In this document: positions 7,271 to 14,278 of the stretch, one piece after another
How the letters are laid out: each line of letters begins with the position of its first letter
Numbering within the stretch: position 1 is the first letter of the stretch
Origin: an uncultured Chryseobacterium sp.
Lineage (GTDB): Bacteria > Bacteroidota > Bacteroidia > Flavobacteriales > Weeksellaceae
Length of the DNA stretch: 15,765 bases
Assembly (NCBI RefSeq): GCF_936933875.1
Contig: NZ_CAKZIK010000035.1
Location: 1 to 15,765 of the forward strand
Direction of reading: 5' to 3'
Made by a program: the position numbers and the translations under genes
Notes under the pieces: generated by a model
Databases searched by the model: none
What the model saw: only the letters and a program-made list of their open reading frames with translations
Told to the model about the DNA's origin: nothing

Positions 7271-8254
7271 ATGAAGATTTTATATGCTATCCAAGGAACC
7301 GGAAACGGACATGTAAGCCGCGCCCGAGAAATAATTCCGCATTTGAAAAAATATGGTGATTTAGATATTTTAATCAGCGGAACTCAAGCAGAAGTGGGTT
7401 TAGATGATGAGGTGAAATATCAGTTTAATGGTTTTGGATTTGTATTTGGGAAAGAAGGAGGTGTAGATTTTAAAGAAACCTGGAAGCAATTTAATACCAA
7501 AAAGTTTCTTGATGATGTAAAAGCTCTTCCGGTTAAAGATTATGATGTCATCATCAACGATTTTGAACCTGTAACAGCTTGGGCATGTAAACTTCGTGGT
7601 AAAAAATCGATTGGTTTAAGTCATCAGTCAGCATATCTTTCTAAGAAAACGCCACAGTTGAAAGGTTTTCACTGGGGGAAAATGATAATGAATTATTATG
7701 CTCCAACTTCAAAATACATTGCCTTTCATTTTGAAAAATATGATGATTTCATCAATACTCCTGTCATTAGAAGCGAAATCAGACATCTTAAACCAACGGA
7801 TTCAGGAACTTATCTCGTTTATCTTCCTGCTTATTCCGATGAATTTATTCTGAAGAAAATCAGACAGTTTCCCGATACGCAATGGAAAATATTTTCAAAA
7901 AAAACAAAAGAACATTACACTGAAAATAACGCTGAGGTTTTTCCAATCGACAACAAAAAATTTCAAAATGAACTCAAAAAATGTCGCGGAATTTTAACCG
8001 GTGGTGGTTTTGAAGGTCCGGCTGAAGCAATGTTTCTCGGTAAAAAAGTTTTAGCAGTTCCTATGAAAAACCAATATGAACAGCAGTGCAACGCTTTGGC
8101 GATGGAAAATATGGGCGTTCCTGTGATTTGGCATGAAGAAGAATTCGATGAAAAACTTAAAAATTGGGTAGATTCTCACCACAAAATTTTGGTTAATTTC
8201 CCTGATGAAACCGAGAAAATTATCTCAAATCTCTTTAAGAGCGAAAATTTCTGA
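7271..8254 (+). CDS. GT-B fold glycosyltransferase, MurG-like
   Basis: This 327-residue protein has no signal peptide and no clear membrane span, so it probably acts at the cytosolic membrane face. The N-terminal Rossmann half begins with the GTGNGHVSRA loop (9-18), typical of MurG and related glycosyltransferases. The C-terminal half has GGGFEGPAEA (244-253), followed by FLGKKVLAVP and QYEQQCNA, the nucleotide-sugar signature of the MurG/UGT group. It resembles the conserved bacterial and archaeal family often annotated 'glycosyltransferase' (MJ1255-like). Donor and acceptor cannot be read from the sequence. It is too short and divergent to be the essential MurG. It sits between genes for secreted proteins, with terminators on both sides, so a shared task is only a suggestion. 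Confidence 0.87.
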   Translation: MKILYAIQGTGNGHVSRAREIIPHLKKYGDLDILISGTQAEVGLDDEVKYQFNGFGFVFGKEGGVDFKETWKQFNTKKFLDDVKALPVKDYDVIINDFEPVTAWACKLRGKKSIGLSHQSAYLSKKTPQLKGFHWGKMIMNYYAPTSKYIAFHFEKYDDFINTPVIRSEIRHLKPTDSGTYLVYLPAYSDEFILKKIRQFPDTQWKIFSKKTKEHYTENNAEVFPIDNKKFQNELKKCRGILTGGGFEGPAEAMFLGKKVLAVPMKNQYEQQCNALAMENMGVPVIWHEEEFDEKLKNWVDSHHKILVNFPDETEKIISNLFKSENF

Positions 8255-8280
8255 TTTTTTAACAAAAATTATCATTTTTT
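8252..8280 (+). terminator. Weak AT-only terminator after the glycosyltransferase gene
   Basis: TGAT plus a T run pairs with an A run plus ATCA, leaving a TT bulge, and is followed by TTTTTT. It begins in the stop codon. The stem is nearly all A-T, so efficiency is doubtful. Confidence 0.4.
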
Positions 8281-8281
8281 A

Positions 8282-8312
8282 GGTTTAACATTCCTCTTTT
8301 TAAAGCATCAAA
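8282..8312 (+). promoter_or_regulatory. Candidate ECF-sigma-type promoter of the Spy-like gene
   Basis: GGTTTAACAT (8282-8291), 16 nt, TCAAA (8308-8312). It shares TTTAAC-N17-ATCAAAAAGACA with the sequence at 5430-5464, including identical spacing. No TAnnTTTG box lies between it and the start codon, which is 30 bp downstream. Spy and cpxP of E. coli are envelope-stress genes, so a stress-sigma promoter would fit. Confidence 0.5.
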
Positions 8313-8342
8313 AAGACAAATAAATAATTCAAAATAAGTGAT

Positions 8343-8792
8343 ATGAAACAATTAGTTTTAAGCCTTGCTTTAATAGGAATGGGAACATTTGCAATGGCAC
8401 AGCAAAGAACAATGCCTGCAAAAGATGACCAGCAAAGAAAAGAAATGATGGAGCAGAAAAAAGCAGAACATATGGCTGAAATGCAGAAAGAACTTAATCT
8501 TACTCAGGTTCAGGTTGCTCAGTTGAAAGCATTGCACGAAAAACATCAGGCTCAAAGAGAAGCACAAAGAAAAGAAAACCAAGAGCTGAGAAAGCAAAAA
8601 ATGGAAGCTTTCAAAAAAGATAAGCAGCAAATGGATAATGAAATGAGACAAATTCTCACTCCGGAACAGTATGCAAAATGGGAGGCTAAAAAAGCAGAAA
8701 AAATGGCGAATAGAAAAGCAAAACTTCACGGTGAAGGAATGAATAAAGACTTAGACAAAAATAAAATGCACGCGAAGCCGATGCAGAAATAG
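8343..8792 (+). CDS. Spy/CpxP-like secreted LTxxQ protein
   Basis: This 149-residue protein has a signal peptide (1-20, ending AMAQ). The mature part is almost entirely charged helix. It carries the two diagnostic motifs of the Spy/CpxP periplasmic chaperone family, LTQVQ (53-57) and LTPEQ (105-109), separated by a long Gln/Lys/Glu-rich helix. Family members shield unfolded envelope proteins or sense metal stress. The mature protein has 12 Met and 5 His but no Cys, and its tail (129-149) is rich in Met, His and Lys, so copper or zinc binding is conceivable. ATG 8343 gives an ideal signal peptide. The gene stands alone between a candidate stress promoter and a strong terminator. Family assignment is fairly sure, function is inferred. 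Confidence 0.85.
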   Translation: MKQLVLSLALIGMGTFAMAQQRTMPAKDDQQRKEMMEQKKAEHMAEMQKELNLTQVQVAQLKALHEKHQAQREAQRKENQELRKQKMEAFKKDKQQMDNEMRQILTPEQYAKWEAKKAEKMANRKAKLHGEGMNKDLDKNKMHAKPMQK

Positions 8793-8820
8793 TTCATAAT
8801 TTTAGTTTTTTTTAATGTGG

Positions 8821-8849
8821 AAGAGCGGAATTTTATTCTGCTCTTTTTT
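8821..8849 (+). terminator. Intrinsic terminator after the Spy-like gene
   Basis: An 11-bp stem (8821-8831 with 8835-8845, one G-U pair), loop TTT, then T residues. Confidence 0.9.
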
Positions 8850-8891
8850 ATGCCCAAATTTTTATTATATTTAAAAAAAAATTAACACATA

Positions 8892-9401
8892 ATGCTAAGC
8901 AATACAACTGCACAATTAATCAACAACCAAATCGCTAAGGAACAGTATGCTGCACAATATTATCTCTCGATGTCTGCATGGTTTGCAGCCAGGGATTTAG
9001 AAGGAATTTCCAATTATTTCCGCGTGCAGAGTAAAGAAGAACTCATGCATGCTGATAAAATGTTCGATTATCTGAATGACGTTGGTGCAGAAATTATTCT
9101 CAGTGAAATTCCTAAGCCTCCGCATGAATTCGAATCGGAACAGGATGTTTTTGAAAAAGCTTTGGAACATGAAAAACTGGTGACCAAAAGTATTTTTGCT
9201 ATTGTGAAAGCAGCCAATGATGAAGGCGATTTTGCTACAACTGCCTTTTTACAGTGGTTTGTTACAGAACAGGTGGAAGAAGAATCCAACGCATCACTTT
9301 TAGTTTCGAAAATTAAAAGAGTAAAAGACAATCCTTCTGCGCTGTATCTTTTCGACCAGGAATTGGCTCAACGGGTTTTTGTTCCTGAAGCTGGTAATTA
9401 A
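8892..9401 (+). CDS. ftnA: Non-haem ferritin
   Basis: This 169-residue protein should form the 24-subunit cytosolic shell that oxidises Fe(II) and stores ferric iron. All ferroxidase ligands stand at the same positions as in E. coli FtnA: Glu17, Tyr24, Glu50, His53, Glu94, Glu126, Glu129 and Glu130. This places it among catalytically active FtnA-type ferritins, as opposed to haem-binding bacterioferritins. The ATG start gives an N-terminus (MLSNTTAQLINNQI) that matches the family without extension. The only promoter-like sequence upstream is TATATTTA at 8866-8873, one base off TAnnTTTG. No clear Fur-type site is visible. It converges with the helicase gene across a bidirectional terminator. 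Confidence 0.96.
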   Translation: MLSNTTAQLINNQIAKEQYAAQYYLSMSAWFAARDLEGISNYFRVQSKEELMHADKMFDYLNDVGAEIILSEIPKPPHEFESEQDVFEKALEHEKLVTKSIFAIVKAANDEGDFATTAFLQWFVTEQVEEESNASLLVSKIKRVKDNPSALYLFDQELAQRVFVPEAGN

Positions 9402-9404
9402 ATT

Positions 9405-9430
9405 TAAAAAGCCTCGAAAGAGGCTTTTTT
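9405..9430. terminator. Bidirectional terminator between ftnA and the helicase gene
   Basis: Stem AAAAAGCCTC / GAGGCTTTTT (9406-9415 with 9420-9429), loop GAAA, with A on the left and T on the right. It can therefore stop ftnA transcription on the plus strand and helicase transcription on the minus strand. Confidence 0.88.
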
Positions 9431-9431
9431 A

Positions 9432-9494
9432 TTTTGACGAAGTCAAAAAATCTTGCGCCTTAAAGCGAAAGGATTTTAAAATAAAAACCTTTCG
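9432..9494. repeat. Two further hairpins in the convergent gap
   Basis: TTTTGAC-GAA-GTCAAAA (9432-9448), and CGAAAGG plus TTTT pairing with AAAACCTTTCG (9466-9494, one bulged A). Neither is followed by a T tract on the side where a terminator would need one. They may help 3' end formation or RNA stability. Confidence 0.5.
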
Positions 9495-9511
9495 TCTTTG
9501 TGTTTAACAAA

Positions 9512-12500
9512 CTAAATATAAATAATCTCAGTCCCAATCACGGTCTTGCCTAGTTTTTCCAAAACATTTTGGTAGGTTTTTACCTGTGCTTCGTGCTTTT
9601 CTTTTTCGACTCCGGTTTTAAAATCGATAATGTAAAAACCTTCAGTGGTTTCCACCAAACGGTCGGGTCTGTAAATAGAAGTTTCATCATTTTCGGAAAG
9701 CATAATATCTTTTTCGTTGATGATTTTTAAATCTTCTGCAAAATATTTTGTGAAATTTTCGTTGGTGATAATGTCGCGGATTTTTGTTTCGATTTCTTCT
9801 TTTTCCGCCAAGTTTAAAGTCCCTTCCAAAACATAGGTTTCCAAAACTTTTTCAACATCTTTTTCGGTATTTATTTTGGAAAGAATTTCATGCGTAAAAA
9901 TGCCGGTTCTTACCGATGGTACGGTGTTTTGATAATTTTTGGAAGGTGTTGCAATTTTAATATTACTGATGTTTTCGGGATTTTCCGCCAGATTTTGAAT
10001 GTCTAAAGTCTGCTGAATTTTCGCTTCTTCAAAATTTTGCTTTCTGAAAGATTTTTCAACTTCAGGATAAAGATCGAATTCGTCTTCGCCAATTCCTGAT
10101 TTACTTTCGATAAATTCCAAGATTTCCATTGGTTTTCCGGTTTTTGAAGGTCTTTGAAGATACAGAAACAGCTGTTCTACAGGTCGCGTGGTTGCAACAT
10201 ATTGCGTACAAAAACGGTCGATGGTATTTTTATATGAATTTTCTGTGTTGAACTTCGCAATTTCTTCGTCATAAACGGCAAGACTGCTGTTAAATGCCTT
10301 CACATTAACAGATTTCAATTCTCCGAACTCCTGCAAAGGAAGCCATTCATTAAATTCGCCATCTTTGGCGGAATTTCGCATCGGCAGAAAAATAACCGGA
10401 AATTCCAGGCCTTTCGCCGCGTGAATCGTCATCATATTAATAGCGTCGATGTTTTCACTCGCCTGTATGGAAATTTTATGTCCCTCTTCATCCCAATAAT
10501 TCAGAAAATCTTTGGTCGTAACTCCTGATTTTTGGGTGAAATTATACAGCATTTCCAAAAAGTTCAGCGAGAAATCAGTTTCTTTTCCTGCAACAGAAAA
10601 TTCACGAACCAAATATTCTATATTATTATAAATGTTGAGTTGCGGAATATCGTCGCGCCTAAGTTTTATATTAAATTTTTCATTGATGAAAGCGATAATT
10701 TTTTCCGGAGATTTATCTTCGAGGATTTCCAGCATTGTTTCTGTAAAATTTTCGATGTGGATTCTTCCCAACTCATTCAGGAAGTACAGCATTTTCACCG
10801 GAAACTGTAAATTTTTGGGCTGATTTTCCCACCGAAGATACTCGACAATGGCATTCAAAGTATTGCTTAAATCCAGTGTCAATCCACGTTCAGAAATGGT
10901 TTTAATATAGGTTTCCTTTCCTTTATAGCTGATTTTTTTGCTTCCGAGATATTGTACATATTTCTGAATTTCCTTTCCGGTTCTGCACAAAATGGTAATG
11001 TCCGAAAAATCAAAACCGTTATTAACACACTCCTGAATATCGCGGTGCATTTGCTCCGAAGAATTTTCAAAGAATGGCTCCGTTTTTCTGTCGTAGTCGT
11101 TGAGGTTTACTTTTACGCGTCCCAAAAATTTCTTCTGCGGAATCTGTTTTGCCTTATCCGAAAAAAGTTCCTGATGTTCCGGCTGTAAATCTTTTGAAAT
11201 AAATTGATACAGCTCATTATTGAATTCCACAATATGTTTTGCGCTTCTCCAGTTGCTTTCCAATACTTCCACATCTGCTTTAATGACGGATTTTTCATTG
11301 TGATTGAGAATATTCAGCATCAGTTCGCTGTCGCCACCACGAAATCGGTAAATGCTTTGTTTCGGGTCTCCAACAAGCGTGAAAGAGCTGTTTTCGGAAT
11401 GAACGGTGTGTTCTTTCAGCGGTAAAATATTTTCCCACTGCATTTTCGAGGTGTCCTGAAATTCGTCAAAGAAAAAATGGTTGTATTTGGTTCCGATTTT
11501 TTCGTAAATAAAGTTGGAAGGCTCATTTTTAAGGTTTTCATTAATCAAAACATTAAATTTTGAAAGCAACACCAAATCGTTTTCTTCCTCAATAATTTCA
11601 AGCTGGTCCTGAATTTCACGGTTGATTTTGAGCGGCAAAAGTTCTTTCAGAATTTTTTCTTTTTTCTGACTTTGAATAAAATGTCTGATAATTTCAGCGC
11701 GACTTTCAATCAAAAACTCAACAATTTCACCGACCGAACTTTGTATAAATGCGTCTTTTGAAGCCGTTACCTTTCGGTAATTTGCCAAAGTATTTTCTTC
11801 GTTTGATGGAAAAGGGAAATCCTTGCTAGAATCCTTCGTAAATTCTAAATATTTCCTGAAAAACGCTGCGATGCTGTTCGATTTACCCTGAAAATCTTCT
11901 TCAGTTAAACCTTTCTCTTTAATTAAACTTAAAGAAGATTCGGCAATTTTTTTACCTTCATTTTTATGGTTTGAAATTTCTTCGCGAAGTTGAGTTTTCA
12001 GTCTTTCATAAGAATCCCAGCCGAAATTTTCATTGTTTTTGAGTTCCTCGTAATGCACATCGCTTACAAACTGTTTTGCCTTTCTGTACAGCGTATTGTT
12101 GAGGTTGGTTCTTTCATCGTTATCCAGATTATAATTGATGAAATCCATAAAAGCATCTGAAATTTTTTCATCTTCGCCAATTTCATTCAGCATTTTATCA
12201 ACAGCCTCAATTAAGAACGGTTCACTCTGAATTTCGAGATTAAATTGATGAGCTAAACCCAATTCATAAGAAAAACTCCGAACCAATCGTGCATTAAATT
12301 TATCAATCGTCCCGATGTTCAGTGTAGAGTAATGGTGCAGAATGTAGTCCAGAACTTTTTGTGAGCGTTCGTGCAAATCCTGCATAGAAATACGGACATT
12401 CTGTTTTTCAAGCTCGACTTTGATCGATTTTAAATTTTGATTGTCCGCGTAATTCGGTTTGGTAAAATCTTTCAGCCATTCCAAAATACGCTGCTTCATT

Positions 12501-12658
12501 TCATTCGCAGCTTTGTTGGTAAAAGTTAGTGCAAGAATATGCTGAATCGCATCGTGATTGTTTTGTTGCTTTAAACAAATCATCAAAACACGCTGTACCA
12601 AAGTATAGGTTTTCCCGGAACCGGCAGAAGCATTAATCGCAGTGTAACTTTTTTGCAT
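9512..12658 (-). CDS. UvrD/AddA-like helicase-nuclease (recombination repair)
   Basis: This 1048-residue superfamily 1A helicase has a C-terminal RecB-type nuclease. Visible motifs: Walker A ASAGSGKT (10-17), motif Ia TFTNKAANEM (45-54), motif II DEFQD (398-402), motif III GDPKQSIYRFRGGD (430-443), motif V TIHAAKGLEFPV and motif VI VATTRPVEQL. The nuclease has GIFTHEIL, then PDRL (Asp999), IIDFK (Asp1012, Lys1014) and Q1025-Y1029, a complete PD-(D/E)XK set. It is most likely the AddA-like subunit that unwinds and resects double-strand breaks before RecA loading. No AddB-like partner lies next to it in this window. It is divergent from rpsU. A TATTTTTG box at 12676-12683 (minus strand) may be its promoter, without a clear -33 TTG. 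Confidence 0.93.
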   Translation of the reverse strand: MQKSYTAINASAGSGKTYTLVQRVLMICLKQQNNHDAIQHILALTFTNKAANEMKQRILEWLKDFTKPNYADNQNLKSIKVELEKQNVRISMQDLHERSQKVLDYILHHYSTLNIGTIDKFNARLVRSFSYELGLAHQFNLEIQSEPFLIEAVDKMLNEIGEDEKISDAFMDFINYNLDNDERTNLNNTLYRKAKQFVSDVHYEELKNNENFGWDSYERLKTQLREEISNHKNEGKKIAESSLSLIKEKGLTEEDFQGKSNSIAAFFRKYLEFTKDSSKDFPFPSNEENTLANYRKVTASKDAFIQSSVGEIVEFLIESRAEIIRHFIQSQKKEKILKELLPLKINREIQDQLEIIEEENDLVLLSKFNVLINENLKNEPSNFIYEKIGTKYNHFFFDEFQDTSKMQWENILPLKEHTVHSENSSFTLVGDPKQSIYRFRGGDSELMLNILNHNEKSVIKADVEVLESNWRSAKHIVEFNNELYQFISKDLQPEHQELFSDKAKQIPQKKFLGRVKVNLNDYDRKTEPFFENSSEQMHRDIQECVNNGFDFSDITILCRTGKEIQKYVQYLGSKKISYKGKETYIKTISERGLTLDLSNTLNAIVEYLRWENQPKNLQFPVKMLYFLNELGRIHIENFTETMLEILEDKSPEKIIAFINEKFNIKLRRDDIPQLNIYNNIEYLVREFSVAGKETDFSLNFLEMLYNFTQKSGVTTKDFLNYWDEEGHKISIQASENIDAINMMTIHAAKGLEFPVIFLPMRNSAKDGEFNEWLPLQEFGELKSVNVKAFNSSLAVYDEEIAKFNTENSYKNTIDRFCTQYVATTRPVEQLFLYLQRPSKTGKPMEILEFIESKSGIGEDEFDLYPEVEKSFRKQNFEEAKIQQTLDIQNLAENPENISNIKIATPSKNYQNTVPSVRTGIFTHEILSKINTEKDVEKVLETYVLEGTLNLAEKEEIETKIRDIITNENFTKYFAEDLKIINEKDIMLSENDETSIYRPDRLVETTEGFYIIDFKTGVEKEKHEAQVKTYQNVLEKLGKTVIGTEIIYI

Positions 12659-12745
12659 TGAAAATCAGGTTTCAACAAAAATAGCAATTTTAAAGGCGAA
12701 AAACGATAATCAAATAAGAATTAGATGATGATTTTGAATAAAAAT

Positions 12746-12775
12746 TTGCAGGTTAAAAAATTAATTGTACTTTTG
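12746..12775 (+). promoter_or_regulatory. rpsU promoter
   Basis: TTG (12746-12748), a 19-bp spacer and TACTTTTG (12768-12775) match the Bacteroidota consensus. Transcription should begin near 12780-12782, giving a leader of about 18 nt that consists almost wholly of the proposed initiation element. Confidence 0.75.
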
Positions 12776-12782
12776 CAGTCCA

Positions 12783-12792
12783 AAATGAGATG
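12783..12792 (+). promoter_or_regulatory. Non-canonical Shine-Dalgarno-like site of rpsU
   Basis: AAATGAGATG ends 6 nt before the rpsU ATG, and its core TGAGA ends 8 nt before it. It is the exact complement of CAUCUCAUUU, which is what the 16S rRNA tail (normally GGAUCACCUCCUUUCU) becomes if the anti-SD CCUCC is replaced by UCUCA. There is no GGAGG-type site. Two AUGs lie inside the element (12785 and 12790), and the second is followed at once by a UAA. The 16S gene is not in this window, so the pairing is a prediction. Confidence 0.55.
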
Positions 12793-12798
12793 TAAAAT

Positions 12799-12996
12799 AT
12801 GTTAATTATTCCAGTAAAAGACGGAGAGTCTATCGACAGAGCACTTAAGAAGTACAAAAGAAAATACGACAAAACAAGAGTTGTAAGAGAACTTCGTTCA
12901 AGACAGCAGTTTGTAAAACCTTCTGTAACTTTGAGACAGGCTAAATTAAAAGCAGCTCACAAGCAAAGAAATCTAAGCAAAGAAGAACAGGCTTAA
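12799..12996 (+). CDS. rpsU: 30S ribosomal protein S21 (bS21)
   Basis: This 65-residue basic protein begins MLIIPVKDGESIDRALKKYK, the typical Bacteroidota bS21 start, and consists of two Lys/Arg-rich helices. bS21 sits on the 30S platform near the 3' end of 16S rRNA. In Bacteroidota it helps sequester the anti-SD, which explains why most mRNAs of the phylum lack SD sites. rpsU mRNA in this phylum is known for unusually extensive pairing with the 16S tail, allowing autoregulation by ribosomes that lack bS21. The leader here fits this if the 16S tail is a variant. The gene has its own promoter and a strong terminator, so it is at least partly monocistronic. Confidence 0.96.
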   Translation: MLIIPVKDGESIDRALKKYKRKYDKTRVVRELRSRQQFVKPSVTLRQAKLKAAHKQRNLSKEEQA

Positions 12997-13020
12997 GCCA
13001 CTTTTCTACTTTAAAATAAT

Positions 13021-13067
13021 AAAATCACTTTCCAAAGAGTTATATTTGGAGAGTGATTTTTGTTTTT
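13021..13067 (+). terminator. rpsU terminator, abutting the xerC start
   Basis: A 16-bp stem (13021-13036 with 13045-13060, one G-T pair), loop GAGTTATA, then TGTTTTT. The xerC ATG is at 13070. No promoter fits between this hairpin and xerC, so xerC and hpf probably depend on read-through or on a distant start. Confidence 0.88.
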
Positions 13068-13069
13068 AT

Positions 13070-13951
13070 ATGGTTGAGAAATTTTTAGAATATATCGCTG
13101 TCGAGCGCCGCTATTCTGAGCATACTGTAACAAGTTACCGAAAAGATTTGGGTGATTTCCTGACGTTCGTGATGGAAACGGAAGGGCATGAAGACCTGTC
13201 GAAGGTGAATAAAAAGGTGGTGCGAAACTTTATGGTTTCTCTCAGCGAAAACAAAATTGCGAAAAGAAGCATCAACCGAAAATTATCATCGCTGCGAAGT
13301 TTTTATCTTTTTCTTTTAAAAACTGGTGATATTAAAGTTTCCCCTTTAGAAAATATTCAATCATTAAAATTCTACGCGGAAAAGCAAATTCCTTTCTCTA
13401 AAGATGAAATGGAAAATCTTCAGGAGAATGTTGAAAGTTCAGCGGATATTCCTCTGCTTGAAAAACTCATCATCGAAACACTCTACCAAACCGGAATGCG
13501 TAAGGCGGAACTCTGTAATCTGCTGCTCGAAAATGTAGATTTTTCCAAAAATGAACTGAAAGTTATTGGTAAAGGAAACAAAGCGCGCATCGTTCCGGTT
13601 TCGGAATCTTTACTTTCTGATTATCAAGAATATTTAAAGGAAAGAAGCCCTGCTACAGGTGCTGAACAGTACTTTTTCGTGAATAAAACAGGTAAAAAAC
13701 TCTACGAGAAATTTGTGTATTTGGTGGTAAATAACTACCTTAGTCTTGTAACTTCGAAGAAGAAAAAGAGCCCGCATATTTTAAGACACAGTTTTGCTAC
13801 ACACGTCTTAGAAAATGGGGCTGAAATTTCTAAAGTGAAGAAAATATTGGGTCATAGCAGCTTAGCGTCAACGCAAGTTTATACTAATGCCAATATCGAG
13901 CAATTAAAGAAAGTGTTTAACAAGGCTCATCCGAGAGCTAAAAAATTGTAG
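13070..13951 (+). CDS. xerC: Tyrosine recombinase XerC/XerD type
   Basis: This 293-residue cytosolic recombinase presumably resolves chromosome dimers at dif before division. The N-terminal SAM-like core-binding domain covers about 1-90 and the catalytic domain about 105-293. All catalytic residues are present: Arg144 (TGMRKAEL), Lys168 (IGKGNK), His236 and Arg239 (HILRH), His262 (LGHSS) and the nucleophile Tyr271 (VYT). Size and lack of extra domains fit housekeeping Xer proteins and argue against a phage integrase. No attachment site or phage gene is near. ATG 13070 is preferred because the TTG at 13046 lies inside the rpsU terminator stem. Whether it is XerC or XerD cannot be settled from the sequence alone. 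hpf follows after 3 bp, so the two are co-transcribed. Confidence 0.93.
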   Translation: MVEKFLEYIAVERRYSEHTVTSYRKDLGDFLTFVMETEGHEDLSKVNKKVVRNFMVSLSENKIAKRSINRKLSSLRSFYLFLLKTGDIKVSPLENIQSLKFYAEKQIPFSKDEMENLQENVESSADIPLLEKLIIETLYQTGMRKAELCNLLLENVDFSKNELKVIGKGNKARIVPVSESLLSDYQEYLKERSPATGAEQYFFVNKTGKKLYEKFVYLVVNNYLSLVTSKKKKSPHILRHSFATHVLENGAEISKVKKILGHSSLASTQVYTNANIEQLKKVFNKAHPRAKKL

Positions 13952-13954
13952 ATT

Positions 13955-14245
13955 ATGAAAATTTCAGTACAGTCAATGGGACTTACACCACACGCACCGC
14001 TTGAAGAATATATTGAAAAAAAGTTAAGCAAGCTAGACACTTATTATGATAAAATTTTAGAATGCAAAGTTTACCTTAAAGTAGAAAACAAAGCTGATAA
14101 AGAAAATAAAACAGCCGAGATTATTTTGGCAGTTCCGGGCGAAGATATCGTTGTAAAGAAGACCACTGCAAGTTTTGAAGAAAGTTTAGACCAATGTGCT
14201 GATGTTGCTAAAAAGCTGTTAATCAAGAAAAAAGAATTGGCATAG
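13955..14245 (+). CDS. hpf: Ribosome hibernation promoting factor, short form
   Basis: This 96-residue protein is of the HPF/RaiA (YfiA) family, which binds the decoding centre of idle 30S subunits and blocks mRNA and tRNA entry in stationary phase. The visible pattern is a first strand MKISVQSMGL, a helix around LEEYIEKKLSKLDTY, strands with ILECKVYLKVE and TAEIILAVPG, and a last helix with FEESLDQCADVAKKLLIKKK. The length equals the short HPF class, without the C-terminal dimerisation domain of long HPF. It starts 3 bp after xerC. No clear terminator follows. A new promoter for the tRNA cluster begins about 34 bp downstream. Placement between rpsU and tuf keeps it in a translation neighbourhood. 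Confidence 0.94.
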   Translation: MKISVQSMGLTPHAPLEEYIEKKLSKLDTYYDKILECKVYLKVENKADKENKTAEIILAVPGEDIVVKKTTASFEESLDQCADVAKKLLIKKKELA

Positions 14246-14278
14246 AAAAAAAAGTTAAAAATTTTTAGAAAATATTTG

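Noticed and set aside
8370..8729. 119-codon minus-strand frame opposite the Spy-like gene
   Set aside because: Its Phe/Leu/Ser-rich composition is what the complement of a Lys/Gln/Glu-rich gene gives. No start context.
13046..13069. TTG start extending xerC by 8 residues
   Set aside because: It lies inside the right arm of the rpsU terminator.
13070..13951. Phage or island integrase next to tRNA genes
   Set aside because: Housekeeping Xer length and neighbours (rpsU, hpf, tuf), no attachment-site duplication of a tRNA end, and no mobile genes.
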